Below are positions 12,886 through 24,093 of a stretch of DNA of 64,000 nucleotides, piece after piece. Made by a program: the position numbers and the translations under genes. The DNA comes from Stictocephala bisonia. Lineage: Eukaryota; Arthropoda; Insecta; Hemiptera; Membracidae. Each line of letters starts with the position of its first letter. The stretch's first letter is position 1. Under the pieces are notes generated by a model that saw nothing but the letters and a program-made list of their open reading frames with translations, searched no databases and was not told where the DNA came from. The stretch is taken from positions 62,001 through 126,000 of the forward strand of contig JAQJVL010001106.1 in the NCBI GenBank assembly GCA_035578905.1, written 5' to 3'.

Positions 12886-15123
12886 AGTAGTGCAAGGCCG
12901 TCTACTGTTATAAAAATTGTACTGTACTAAATCCAAACGAAATTCAGAAGAAAATTCCAATTCAGACAAATCAAATCATTTTTAACTGTCATAGAATTCA
13001 AGAAACACAGCTGCATGTTACACAATTATGTGGCCAAGTCTAATATTTGAACTCCACTAGACATCCACACTCAGAAAAACAGGAATTGAGGATAATATTC
13101 AGCAACAAATATAAATGAGAAGGAATAAGACTGTTAGAGGTGGTTGAAGAGTTGAGGCAAGTGTGTGCCTAAACAGAGGCTGAACGTAGTGAATTGAAAG
13201 GGGACAGGCCCGAAATATTTCACAGGGTGTGTTTAACCACGGATAGTTCACTAGTTTACCAGATATGCTGTATTTCTTTTATTTTCACGTTTTACTGAAA
13301 ACCGTATAATCCGAAATTTTTAACAATTTGAATGATACAATTTCAACTCTTCAGAGCCGTTTAATATGATATTACATCATGGCTTATTTATGCAAAAATA
13401 CTGAGAAACTTTCGGTGTTGAATTGGGTGACAATCTAAGCCATTATGCAGTACTATGGCTAGGAAAAATGATTTATCAGTTTGAATCTAGCTAAATCTGG
13501 TACTTTCTCCATGCAAATTAATAGTGGCACTGGTCTGAGGCATAACGGTTTTTGGCATGAGGGTGGATGCTTAAAAGATCAGTGTTTCTATTATAGTAGC
13601 AGTGAACAACATGCGTTTTGCAAATTTTTATTCATAATAAGCAGAAAAAGAGGACATGTTTTTGATCTGGCTGTTTTAACTTTTTACTTAGACTTTATAT
13701 AGGTAAACAAGGCATATAAATAACTAAACTTGTATAAATGAGCAACAAAATAACTGAACTTGAAAATAAGCATAACAATTTTAAAATAAAAAATATTTCC
13801 TGATCTGAAGGATTAAATTGGCGAGTTAGAACAAGATTCTCATAAGGCTGTCCAATTTGCATTTGCCTATTTTAACATTCTTCAAGTAAGTAATTAGTTC
13901 AATAATAAATTAAACCAATATTAAATTAACTACTAACTTGTGATGCAAATGTTTATGTAGTTAATTTATTGTTTTATACCAAGATTAAAATAACCAATGT
14001 TGTTTATTGTTAAGACCAACGAGATATGGATGAATGTGGCTTGAAAATTGATATAAGAGTAGTACAGATCATGAATACACCATTTGATAAGGCTGGTAAT
14101 GAATCAATTATGTCACCGGCAAATCTGTTTCTTCTAGTTGCATACTTGTTCACATGTGGCTGACAGAAGTTAACACACTCTTTTAAAAGAGAACTGAGTT
14201 GTCACAAGCCTACAAATAGTTCTTCATATTAAATTCATCACATTCTTACAATTATTGGTGACAGAAGCAGTTCTTTTAGTTTGGAATTGATATACCGGTG
14301 ATAGACCTGAACAACATTCTATTGAAGAGCCCAACCCATCACCCAAAACTGAGAAAGTGCCTCCCCCCCACAATGGTGTGGAAAGTATCAATTACTAGGA
14401 AGATCACTGACTAACAGACGTTCTATTGCTCACTGGCTTATGAGTTGTTAATTCAGAAGACTATGGACCATTTGACCTTCACTTATTCAACATTCTGTAC
14501 TATCCAATGTCATATAAAAATGACCTCTAGTCAGTATCGCTAATGTATCGACAAAAAAAGGTAATGTCCATTGATCATCTAGTTTGACTTTACCGACGTG
14601 CCACGCCACTACCGTCTGTCTACCTTAGGTCAAATCTATGATGAGTCATGTGTTTTAGCTTAAACCTGTTTTGTCTGCAATTCATAGTTCATTGTTCAGG
14701 CAATGTTAACAAGTCTATTGGCTGTGACATTCTTAATAAGGAGTTGTTATTGTTGTGCATTAAATTTTAGTGTATGTTTTATAATTACATAGTTTTAGAT
14801 ATTGTACAACACCTATTGAATTAATTATTATGCAATTATGGCAACAAAAGGAAGAAAAGTGTTGTATTAATGCAACAAGTAGCTACAGAGTTGGATGAGT
14901 AACAGTAGCGAATTTGAAAAATAAACAAGTTAAAATAAAAAAAATGGTACTATTCAAGAGAAGTGGCATTAAAGAACAAATTTCTATAAAATAAAAACCT
15001 GTATTTAGTGATTAACTTGCCGTTTTCTTTATTTAACATAATGTTTAAATTTATATTCTATTATTACAAGTTTTTCTTTTACCTGTATTATAAATATTTG
15101 TTCCCTATTATTCAACGTTAACA
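12886..15123. other. Intron sequence, no feature recognised
   Basis: AT-rich with no credible coding frame. The only long frame (13481-13702, plus) has no recognisable composition or motif. Confidence 0.45.
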
Positions 15124-15314
15124 GTGATGAGTCAGCGCTCGGAGAGGTCGGATCGCTATCTCAGAGATAAGGCAGTGTACCAGTTGCTCGAGTTTTAAGT
15201 TTGCGTGCACGTGCCGATAGTTATATCAAAGTTGTGCTGTTTTCGCAGTTTCAATTTCAAAATTTTGCAGTTTTATTTTTTATTAATTTATATTTTAATT
15301 TTTTGGTGCTACTG

Positions 15315-16235
15315 GTGAACTGTGGTATTTGTGTAAAGTCTATTAAGGGGAATCAAGTGAAGCTGCTGTGCAGTGATTGCAATGGTTAGTTCCATGCCGC
15401 GTGCTTTAAGATGAGTAGGGCTGATGTCGACTGCATTACAGCTGACGGACTGGCATGGAGGTGTAGTGTGTGCACCGAAAATAGAAGGAGAAGCCTGTGG
15501 TTCGATTCTGAAGTCCAAGAAGGGAAACTTACTCTAGAGGATATCATGAAAAAGATAAACGAGATTGCGGACACTCAAAAGTCGCAGGAATCCAATTTTA
15601 ATAAGTCTAATGAATGTTTGAATCAAAAGATGGAAGAAAACACCAAGGCTGTCAATGATCACAATAGTTCCATGAAGGATTGTTTGAAGAAGATTGATGA
15701 TTTGCTGGAGGAAAATAAAAGACTGTCGAAGAAAGTTGCTGAGCTGGAAGCAAGGGTAGAGGACATGGAGCAGTACTCCCGTTTGAACTGCGTCGAGATT
15801 CATGGGATACCGGAGCAGAAGAATGAGGACGTTGTCAGTGTCGTGAAGGAGGTTGGAAAGGCACTGGACATGAACATTTCAGACTCCATGATCGACGCCT
15901 GTCACCGGCTGGGTAGAAGAACTGGGCCTAGCGGCCCGCCACCGGGGATCATCGTGAAGTTTGTCAGGCGGCTGGACAAGGACGAGCTTCTAAAGAAACG
16001 CCGTGTCAAGAGTAACCTCTCTACGAAACACATGAACTTGGGAGTGGACCACCCAGTCTACATAAACGAGGCCTTGTCTCCGGCGATGAGGCGGCTGTTT
16101 GCGCAGGCGAGGCAAGTCAAGAGGGAGAAAAACTTCAAGTTCCTGTGGGTGCGAGGCGGGAGGATCTTCCTACGAAAAGAAGAGCAGGCTCCAGTTATAC
16201 AGGCTACCTGTCAGGCTGACTTTTCTAAATTGTAA
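15315..16235 (+). pseudogene. LINE ORF1: PHD-type zinc finger, coiled coil and L1-ORF1-like domain
   Basis: ORF1 of LINEs encodes an RNA-binding chaperone. The first 35 residues or so form a PHD finger: CGIC (about 15321), CSDC, FHAAC and WRCSVC give the Cys4-His-Cys3 pattern. A TAG at 15387-15389 interrupts it between CSDCNG and FHAACF, with the frame unchanged on both sides. So this is a nonsense substitution, not a frame change. Next comes a charged coiled coil (residues about 85-155, rich in K/E/L heptads). After it is a domain with QYSRLNCVEIHGIPE, ACHRLG, GIIVKFVRR, ELLKKRR and FLWVRGGRIFLRK, typical of LINE ORF1 proteins. The downstream part is open from 15390 to 16235. ORF2 follows after about 100 bp. 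The exact original start is unclear. Confidence 0.8.
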
Positions 16236-16336
16236 ATACAGCATGTTTGCTTTTAAAGTTTGTTGCTTGCTTGCTTCATTAAAGTTAAACAATTTGGAAA
16301 TCTAAAAAATATTAGCTATGCATTTATTTTTAAATA

Positions 16337-17086
16337 GTGAATGAAATTACAATAATTAATCAAAATATTAGAAGCCTGAGAGCAAACTTTGATTTATTTA
16401 TAGCAGAGATGGTTACTCATAATTTTATACCAGATATAATAATTTTAACGGGAATTTGGATTAATTCTGATGAGGTGAATTTATATAAAATACCGAACTA
16501 CAGACAGTTTTCTAAATGTAATGACTTACATAGAGCTGGAGGTGTCGCTGTTTATATTAAGAATAAAATAGAGAATATAAATGTTGTACAGTTAAAATGC
16601 GAATCTGCCGATTTACTACTTTTTTCATTCGAAATAATGGAACAAAAATTTTCTATATTAGCCTTATACAGGTTGCAGTTTTACTCAGCTGATATGTTTG
16701 TTAATGAAATTAGTAATTTATTTCAACATCATTTTAAACATATAAAGAACTTTTTATGGATTGGAGACGTCAATATTAATATCTTAGAATTAGATAAGCG
16801 TAGCTCTGTAACTGACGAATATAATGCTTTACTGGCAATGAATGGTTTGGAGTGTGCATTGATAGAGCCGACTAGAGTGACAGAGCACTTCGAAACCTGC
16901 ATAGATCATGTTTTTGTCCGAATATCGAATAAGAACGCTATATCGGTAGATGCGACTGTGGAGCATTTGGGCTTATCTGATCATTCTCTGGTGCAGGTCG
17001 TTGTCAGTGTTGTGGGTGGGGGGTGGGAGGAGGGGAGCCGCTGTGGGCTCGCCTCCTCCCCCCTCTGCTCTGCGCTATCGCACTGA
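16337..17086 (+). pseudogene. LINE ORF2, apurinic-type endonuclease domain
   Basis: This is the target-nicking domain of the ORF2 polyprotein. Visible landmarks are INQNIRSLRANF (N-terminal strand with the conserved Asn), AGGVAVYIK, GDVNIN (normally GDFNxD/N), TCIDHVF and the terminal LSDHSLV, which holds the catalytic Asp-His. The second acidic position is lost: the family has L-T-E-x-W, but here it is LTGIW (GGA in place of GAA/GAG). The frame continues into RT only after a one-base shift in the G-rich stretch at about 17010-17060, so this ORF ends at 17086 without RT. Confidence 0.82.
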
Positions 17087-18623
17087 TTGCGGGCGGCTGG
17101 AACATCTGTTAGATGGCGCTGACTGGTCAGCTGTTTACAGTAGCAATGACGCGTCTTCTGCTTTCGATGCTTTCTTCCAAATTTTTGAAACTGCTGTTAT
17201 GCAATGTAGGGTTGAATGTAGAGAGAATATTGGAAAATACAAAAAATTGAAACCGTGGATTAATGATTACATATGCACGAAAATTAAGCAAAGAAACCAC
17301 ATTTTTAAATTAGTTAAAAAACGTCCCAAGAATGAAATCCTAAGAAATTATTACAAACAGTTAAGGAATAAATTGCAGGATGATATCAAGCTTCGTAAAG
17401 AGGTATATTATAGGGGGAAATTTAAGAAATGTAAGGGGGATTCAAAATCTACTTGGAAATTATTAAACAATTTAACAGGACAAGCAAGGGGTGAATTCGG
17501 TCAAATTAGTATTGAATTAAACAATGAAATAATTAATGAGCCTAGCAAAATAGCAAACACTTTCAATAACTTTTTTTTGGGGGTGGTCGATAAACTTGAT
17601 TTAAACTGCAAAGTAAATAGCAATTTCTTGAATCTGCCAATGAAAAATAATTTTCCCGTTAATGCACAGTTGAGATCAGTTTTTATTGAACCAGTGATGC
17701 CACAGGAACTGTGTCAAGCGATAAATTCTTTGAAAACAAATACAGCTGCAGGTATTGATGGAATTAGTACTTATTTAGTCAAGACTATTGCATCGAAAAT
17801 AATTGATGTTCTGCTGTATATAATTAACTTTAGTTTTGAAAGTGGAACATTTCCTAAAAAACTCAAGGATGCTGTTGTTATACCTGTCTTCAAGAGTGGT
17901 TCAAAAAACCAATGCAATAATTTTAGACCAATTTCTCTGTTATCTTGTTTTTCAAAAATTATTGAAAAGTTAATGAAACTAAAAATATTAAAATTTTTTC
18001 AAAATACAGAATTTTTTAGTAAAAATCAATTTGGTTTCAGGGCGGGTCTTAACACAGAAAGTGCATTATTACATTTTATGAATGATGTACATAGTGGATT
18101 AAATGAAGGGAAATGTGTAAGTGGTTTGTTTTTAGATATTAAAAAGGCCTTTGACACGGTCAACCATGATATTTTGCTTGATAAAATTTATAAATGTGGT
18201 ATAAGGGGAAATGTTCATAAATGGTTTGAGAGCTATCTTGTAGGGAGGAGACAATGTGTTAGGATAGGGACAGAGTTTAGTGAAATGTGTGAAATAAAAA
18301 GTGGTGTACCTCAGGGGTCAGTTTTAGGGGCACTCTTATTTATAATTTACATCAATGATCTATGTGGTGCACAACTGAAAGGAAAATTAACGTCCTTTGC
18401 GGATGATACGGCCTTGTGCTACTTAGAAAATGACTGGGAAACAGTGGAATCAGACATGAGAAATGACTTATGTTCTCTACAGTGGAGGTTTACTGCAAAT
18501 CAAATGCTGCTGAGTGCAGAAAAAACAAAGTTTATTATTTTCAATCTTAAAAAATTCAGTATAAGTTTGATCAAGTCAAATACACATGTGCTGACTGTCT
18601 GGAACAGGATAGTGTATGTGTAA
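17000..18623 (+). pseudogene. LINE ORF2, reverse transcriptase domain
   Basis: This continues the polyprotein in the next frame. RT motifs in order: INSLKTNTAAGIDGIS, FPKKLKDAVVIPVFKSG, NNFRPISLLSCFSKIIEKL, NQFGFRAG, LFLDIKKAFDTVNHDILL, GVPQGSVLGALLF and the catalytic SFADDTALCY. All catalytic aspartates are present. The frame breaks at about 18555-18565, where one T appears lost (AGTTTGATC). The correct continuation then runs in another frame through KYTCADCLEQD and ELKYLGVFLD. The open frame nominally begins at 16950, but the first part is only an overlap with the endonuclease frame. Confidence 0.85.
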
Positions 18624-19373
18624 CAAATAAGTGCACTTTAATAGGAAGAACCGATGAATTGAAGTATTTAGGTGTCTTTTTAGATAGTGAGGTTTCATGG
18701 AAAACTCATTTAATCAATGAGAGAAAAAACTGATCTCAACTGTGCATTAACGGGAAAATTATTTTTCATTGGCAGATTCAAGAAATTGCTATTTACTTTG
18801 CAGTTTAAATTAAGTTAAATCAAGTTGAAAAATAAACTGAATAGTACCTTAAGGTATTTTTATTTTTTGAAAAATTTAATTGATAAGGACCTGTTGCGTA
18901 CCTTGTATTTTGCATTAATTCATAGTAGGATTGAGTATGGGATAGTAGTGTGGGGAAATACTTATGACACTGTTTTAAATCCAATTTTTATTCTACAAAA
19001 ATACGCGGTGAGGCTAATTTTGAACAAAAATAAATTTGAACATTCACATCCTCTTTTTGTTGATTTAAAAGTTCTACCTCTTAAATATATTTATGTTTAT
19101 AAGGTATTACATCTGTTCTATTCTGAGAGTGGAAGTAAACCTCACAATGATAATGCCTACAGAGAAAAACTTAGATCAAATAGAAGTTTTTTTGTTCCAA
19201 AACCTAATTTAGCTCATTTTACAAGAACTTTCAATTTTATTGCTCCAAGAATGTTCAATAAAATACCTGATTTAATTAAATTTGCCAATAGCAAGCACAT
19301 TTTTCAGTCTAGATTAAAAAAGTGGTTGTTGGAAAGGGAAAACATAAGTTTTTTACTTTTAATACAAAAGTAG
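18624..19373 (+). pseudogene. LINE ORF2, C-terminal thumb/tail, frame-shifted
   Basis: After the break the tail can be followed through GRTDELKYLGVFLDSEVSWKT, then a disordered stretch with stops at about 18730-18820. It resumes as a clean frame 18825-19373 (LIHSRIEYGIVVWGN, ILQKYAVRLILNK, FVPKPNLAHFTRTFNFIAPRMFNKIP). These strings are the usual C-terminal region of CR1/Jockey-like polyproteins. The 18.73-18.82 kb disruption suggests a small rearrangement as well as point indels. Confidence 0.75.
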
Positions 19374-19895
19374 TTTATTTATATATTTTACAGAAGTAAA
19401 TTTACAGAAGTATATTTTGTATATATTTGATATGTTTTCTTTTTATTTTCACCTAAAAATGTGTTAAATAAAGGCACAAGAGCAAGTTCATGCTCATGTA
19501 TGTGTGTGTGTATGTATATACAGCTACTCTTTTTTAAATTATGTACAGTTTAGGCTGTGTATAAATATGTTATTTGGATATTGTTTATTACATATTAAAA
19601 TGATAGGCACGCTATTGAAAGCCGATCTTATTTTAATTTACAATTTTCTACGATCGCTGGAAATTATTATTTAATTGATCTTGTAGGAACCTCTAAACAG
19701 GATTACCTTGAGGCCCTAAATTTTCTTGGATTTATGTAAATAGTTATGGAGTTGTAATCAGTTTTAAAATGTTATGGTTTACTAGGCTATTGTTATTAAA
19801 TTGTTTGTTGTTGTCAATGTATATAGTAACATAACTGAAATATATTGTTTGTTGATGTTAATCTTAAAGTTACACATTTAGTTCTCTTGGTCAGA

Positions 19896-20414
19896 TCTAT
19901 ATTTATAAAAGAGGATGTTTGTATATTTGAAGTTTATGCGCTGCCAAACCATCCAACCGATCGCCATGAAACTTTAGGATGTTGTCCTGTATACTCCCGA
20001 GATGGTTTCTGTAAAGTTTGATGCAGATCCGTCCACAGGGTCCCGTCCCACGGGCTCCTAAAGATCCCATGTTATTCAAATGGAGAATCTGAATTGTTTA
20101 CAAAAAACATATGACTGTGTGGTTTAATGTAGTTTCACATGCCATAAGCAGATTGAAGTTCTCACAACAACAGTACTGTATATGTTTTGATTTATCCATG
20201 TTTTTCACATGGACAGCTCTACGTCACTTGCTCGAGAGTAGGCTCACCAAAAAACCTTTACATTTATACACCAAATAAGAAGACCAAAAATATTGTTTAC
20301 CCTCTTGCACTCATTTAATAAATAATGGTTTTTTTCTATAATTCTTTTTATTGCTTTATTTTGGTATGTCAATGAAAAATGAAAGGCGAGACAAAGTCCG
20401 CCGGGTTCAGCTAG
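19896..20414 (+). mobile_element. Non-autonomous Helitron
   Basis: This starts with TCTATATTTATAAAAGAGGATGTTTGT and ends with GTCCGCCGGGTTCAGCTAG, inserted between A (19895) and T (20415). The TC start, CTRR end and A/T insertion site are Helitron hallmarks. A GGCG...CGCC potential hairpin lies just before the end. The terminal sequences resemble short insect Helitrons that end in ...CGGG..CAGCTAGT. There is no Rep/helicase coding, so this is a passenger element of 519 bp. It lies inside the FRS2-like intron, just downstream of the LINE. Confidence 0.75.
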
Positions 20415-20658
20415 TATTATGTAATAGTCTAAAACAATTAGTGATGTTTTATTTTAATATTAAAATATAGTATGCACAATTAATTCTTGTACAAAAGAAT
20501 GTAAATTTAAATTTAAAATTCAAGAAAATAAATGAATTCTTATTCTTCTTCTCTCTTTTTATATTCAACCATTTGAGTTGGATAAGCAAGAGAGATTCTA
20601 ATGTATAAAGCTTCATCTTAACAATACTACAAATAATGGATCAACTAATATTTGTTCA
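20415..20658. other. Short AT-rich spacer between Helitron and satellite
   Basis: Nothing recognised. The final 30 bases are a decayed satellite start. Confidence 0.5.
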
Positions 20659-21948
20659 ACTCATTGTTCAACAATATACAACATTCAATTAATATGGATC
20701 AACTCATTGTTCAACAATATACAACATTCAACTAATATGGATCAACTCATTGTTCAGCAATATACAACATTCAACTAATATGGATCAACTCATTGTTCAA
20801 CAATATATAACATTCAATTAATATGGATCAACTCATTGTTCAACAATACACAACATTCAACTAATATGGATCAACTCATTGTTCAGCAATATACAACATT
20901 CAACTAATATGGATCAACTCATTGTTCAACAATACACAACATTCAACTAATATGGATCAACTCATTGTTCAGCAATATACAACATTCAACTAATATGGAT
21001 CAACTCATTGTTCAGCAATATACAACATTCAACTAATATGGATCAACTCATTGTTCAACAATACACAACATTCAACTAATATGGATCAACTCATTGTTCA
21101 GCAATATACAACATTCAACTAATATGGATCAACTCATTGTTCAACAATATACAACATTCAACTAATATGGATCAACTCATTGTTCAACAATACACAACAT
21201 TCAACTAATATGGATCAACTCATTGTTCAGCAATATACAACATTCAACTAATATGGATCAACTCATTGTTCAACAATATACAACATTCAACTAATATGGA
21301 TCAACTCATTGTTCAACAATACACAACATTCAACTAATATGGATCAACTCATTGTTCAGCAATATACAACATTCAACTAATATGGATCAACTCATTGTTC
21401 AACAATATACAACATTCAACTAATATGGATCAACTCATTGTTCAACAATACACAACATTCAACTAATATGGATCAACTCATTGTTCAGCAATATACAACA
21501 TTCAACTAATATGGATCAACTCATTGTTCAACAATACACAACATTCAACTAATATGGATCAACTCATTGTTCAACAATACACAACATTCAACTAATATGG
21601 ATCAACTCATTGTTCAACAATATACAACATTCAACTAATATGGATCAACTCATTGTTCAACAATACACAACATTCAACTAATATGGATCAACTCATTGTT
21701 CAGCAATATACAACATTCAACTAATATGGATCAACTCATTGTTCAACAATATACAACATTCAACTAATATGGATCAACTCATTGTTCAACAATATATAAC
21801 ATTCAATTAATATGGATCAACTCATTGTTCAACAATACACAACATTCAACTAATATGGATCAACTCATTGTTCAGCAATATACAACATTCAACTAATATG
21901 GATCAACTCATTGTTCAACAATATACAACATTCAACTAATATGGATCA
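20659..21948. repeat. 43-bp satellite, 30 units, with higher-order structure
   Basis: Thirty head-to-tail 43-bp units (core AACTCATTGTTCAACAATAT...) with constant length. Units fall into four types. A has CAACAATATACA, B has CAACAATACACA, C has CAGCAATATACA, and D has CAACAATATATA with CAATTAAT. The order is AACDBCBCCBCABCABCABCBBABCADBCA. The B-C-A trimer (129 bp) is repeated regularly in units 10-20, and D-B-C recurs at units 4-6 and 27-29. Copies are over 90 percent alike, so the array is young. There is no spacer variation of CRISPR type. It lies within the FRS2-like intron. Confidence 0.95.
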
Positions 21949-23047
21949 ACTGATTGTTCATTCTTGATGAGACTATAAATAACGCGACGATTCTCTTAGT
22001 AACATGTCTAACTTAGAATAAGAAGTGCTACACTAAAGTTACTGAATTACATTAATAATGTTAACTATAACTATTAGGGCCTATGTAATTTCATAACAGT
22101 TGTTGTGTTTGAGAATGTTTGCAATACTGATACTTGTACAGTATACTAGTGTTACTTTTTAGAAACCTTGTATAGTGCTGATTCTGTGATACTACTTATG
22201 CGATGATAACTCCCTTACGTTATGTTACATGGTATTTACCCTACTTGGCAACATCCGTACTCATGTTTTTATACAATACGTAAAGGATTATTAAAGATGG
22301 TGGACACTAATTGTTTACCTAAGAATGTGCTCACCAAGTTTTTAACAATGCCTCAAATCTAACCTCAAAGGTTTCATACTTCAGAAAACGGCACATTTTT
22401 AAACCTACAAACTTCAGCTTACTGAAACATAACTCATTATTTTTTAGCAGCAATTGAGAATGTAGGATGGTTAAGGGTGTTGGATCTAAAATTATTTTTG
22501 AATAAAATTGTTAGTCTCCATGTAAGAAATATGTTACAGGAAAACATTCTACAAAAAATCTCTTTATGGAGATATGGCTGCCCAAAGTGGCTAGTTTGGC
22601 CTTTTTGGTGTATAACTCATGAACAAACCGTGTGATAAATTTTATTAACATTTTGAAATTATAGTGGACAAAAGATACTATACAACCTACTATATAGTAA
22701 ACCTAAAAAAATATTTTTTAAGTGTTAACAATTATTTTTCTATTAATGATATATATTCAAATTTTGAGTTGAAAATTGTACACTCATCTTTGGCTAAAAA
22801 GTAGATTAATAATAATATATATAAAATTCATTACTAGAGTTTACTATAAATGAGGGAGTTATGACTTGTCGAATTTGCGGGGCAGGGCAGAAGGGCTATG
22901 AGAAGAAAGAGGGAAGGGCAATACACTGCTTGTTCCTTAGTAAGTCAGGATCTATTGGTAGCAGTTGTAATAAAACCTAGAACTAAATTCCTTAAGAGCG
23001 CTAAACTGGACACCCGGACGAACACCCTAAAGAGGAAAAAGTTTTCT
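21949..23047. other. Intron sequence, nothing recognised
   Basis: AT-rich with no coding frame. A somewhat purine-rich patch lies at about 22860-22920. Confidence 0.45.
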
Positions 23048-23270
23048 GGATAATGGATAATGGATAATTGGTCGGTAGCGTAGTTGGTTCAATCCCAGCT
23101 TCATATGCTAAAGGTTCTCAGGAAAAGTCGGCCTTAGTTTGTAACAATGACTACATTCGCTCATCTACACTCATCACACTCATTCGAAATCCATATTCAC
23201 CCATATCTTGACGATCGGCGTCTTATGAATGAATAAAAATAAAAAAAAAAAAAAATAAAATAAAAAATGA
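23048..23270 (+). mobile_element. SINE-like interspersed repeat, truncated copy with A-rich tail
   Basis: The body (GTAACAATGACTAC...CTACACTCAT, then ATCACACTCATTC, CATATTCACCCAT, GATCGGCGTCTTATGAATGAAT) matches, in reverse complement, the copy at 32345-32715. It ends in an A-rich tail (23236-23268). A GGTTCAATCCC string (23086-23096) resembles a pol III B box. A TAGCGTAGTTGG string just before it resembles an A box, but the two overlap, so internal sequence is missing or the likeness is chance. Target duplications were not found. Confidence 0.55.
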
Positions 23271-23847
23271 GTGACTTTATTGTTGAATTTCAACTCCATT
23301 GGACTTAATCTTTAAGGTGCTGAAGCCAAGTTTTATTGCTGTCTTATACCTAACGTTTTATGAATTTAAAAGTGAGATTTTAGTAAACAAAAATTACAAA
23401 ATTTGGAAAAATATTTCAAAAGTGAGATTTGAGTAAAAAAGTTAAAACTTACTGCATAAGATTAGATTTGGGATCGTTACAGTGTACTTTTTCATAGTAA
23501 CATACTCATAGTAACATATATACTGACTAACTACTTCAAAAGTAGTATTAATTTAAAAATTACATTAGTAACATTAATTAATTTATGTTTAAAAGGACGA
23601 ATAAGGGTTCATTTGATATTTTTTATTTTGAGAATACCTAATTTTGCATTTTAAGAATGTTTTGAAGACCTTGTGAGTCTTGATCTAAACCTGTGATTTC
23701 AATACAAATACCTGATTGTACCTTTGAACATGAATTTTCATTAAACTCATAACCAAACTTCTACTCGGACCTGATTTGGGATTAAAGCAAAACAATTTAG
23801 AAGCAGATTTGTAATCAACTGCCAATGTCTAAGCTACTGACCTGTAC

Positions 23848-24093
23848 CTGGGATTGCAGTAGATTGAACAGTTGTTCTGCACGTGAGCACTTAAACGCAT
23901 AGATGCCAGGACCTGTGGGGCAGCGGCGGCCACATTCAAAACTGAAGAGCTGAGCATCAAAGCCATAACGACGTAGAGACTTGATGGGCCATCTGACAGG
24001 AGTTTTACCCCGTTGATGGAGCACAAGATCTGCTTCGTTCACTTCTAGCTGTCCTGGGTGCAGAGGGTTGCACATTTCATCCACATTCATCAC
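23848..24093 (-). CDS. FRS2: FRS2/FRS3 orthologue, IRS-type PTB domain exon
   Basis: This exon encodes about residues 20-101, the phosphotyrosine-binding domain that docks to the juxtamembrane segment of FGF receptors. Diagnostic FRS2 strings are visible: GQLEV, VRWPIKSLRRYGFDAQLFSF, GRRCPTGPG, IYAFKCSRAEQLFNLLQ. The acceptor is TTTAAAG followed by GTGATGAATGTGGATG (VMNVDE, like VINVDD of the human protein). Two donors are possible: CAG|GTACAG after 23848, or CAG|GTCAGT after 23842. Both keep phase 0. The first gives LLQSQ-MRNNP, which aligns without gap to human MLQEI-MQNNS, so I prefer it. The second adds two residues (V-Q). Very likely a real, constrained exon. Confidence 0.93.

Larger units (their letters stand above)
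15124..19480 (+). mobile_element. Nearly full-length, inactivated two-ORF non-LTR retrotransposon
   Basis: The element runs from a GC-richer leader (about 15124) through ORF1 (PHD finger, coiled coil, nucleic-acid-binding domain) and ORF2 (endonuclease plus reverse transcriptase). It ends in an AT-rich 3'UTR with AATAAAGGCACAAGAGC near 19468. The layout resembles CR1/L2-like LINEs with a PHD finger in ORF1. It lies in the large FRS2-like intron, antisense to the gene. Target duplications were not resolved. At least one nonsense codon, several frameshifts and an altered endonuclease residue show it is dead. Confidence 0.85.

Noticed and set aside
20659..21948. CRISPR-like regular repeats
   Set aside because: Units are contiguous with no unique spacers, and the genome is eukaryotic. 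It is a satellite. The same applies to the 44-bp array at 58-59.7 kb.
23076..23096. tRNA gene suggested by A-box-like and B-box-like strings
   Set aside because: The two boxes overlap instead of lying 30-40 bases apart, and no cloverleaf can form. At most it is a remnant of a tRNA-derived SINE head.
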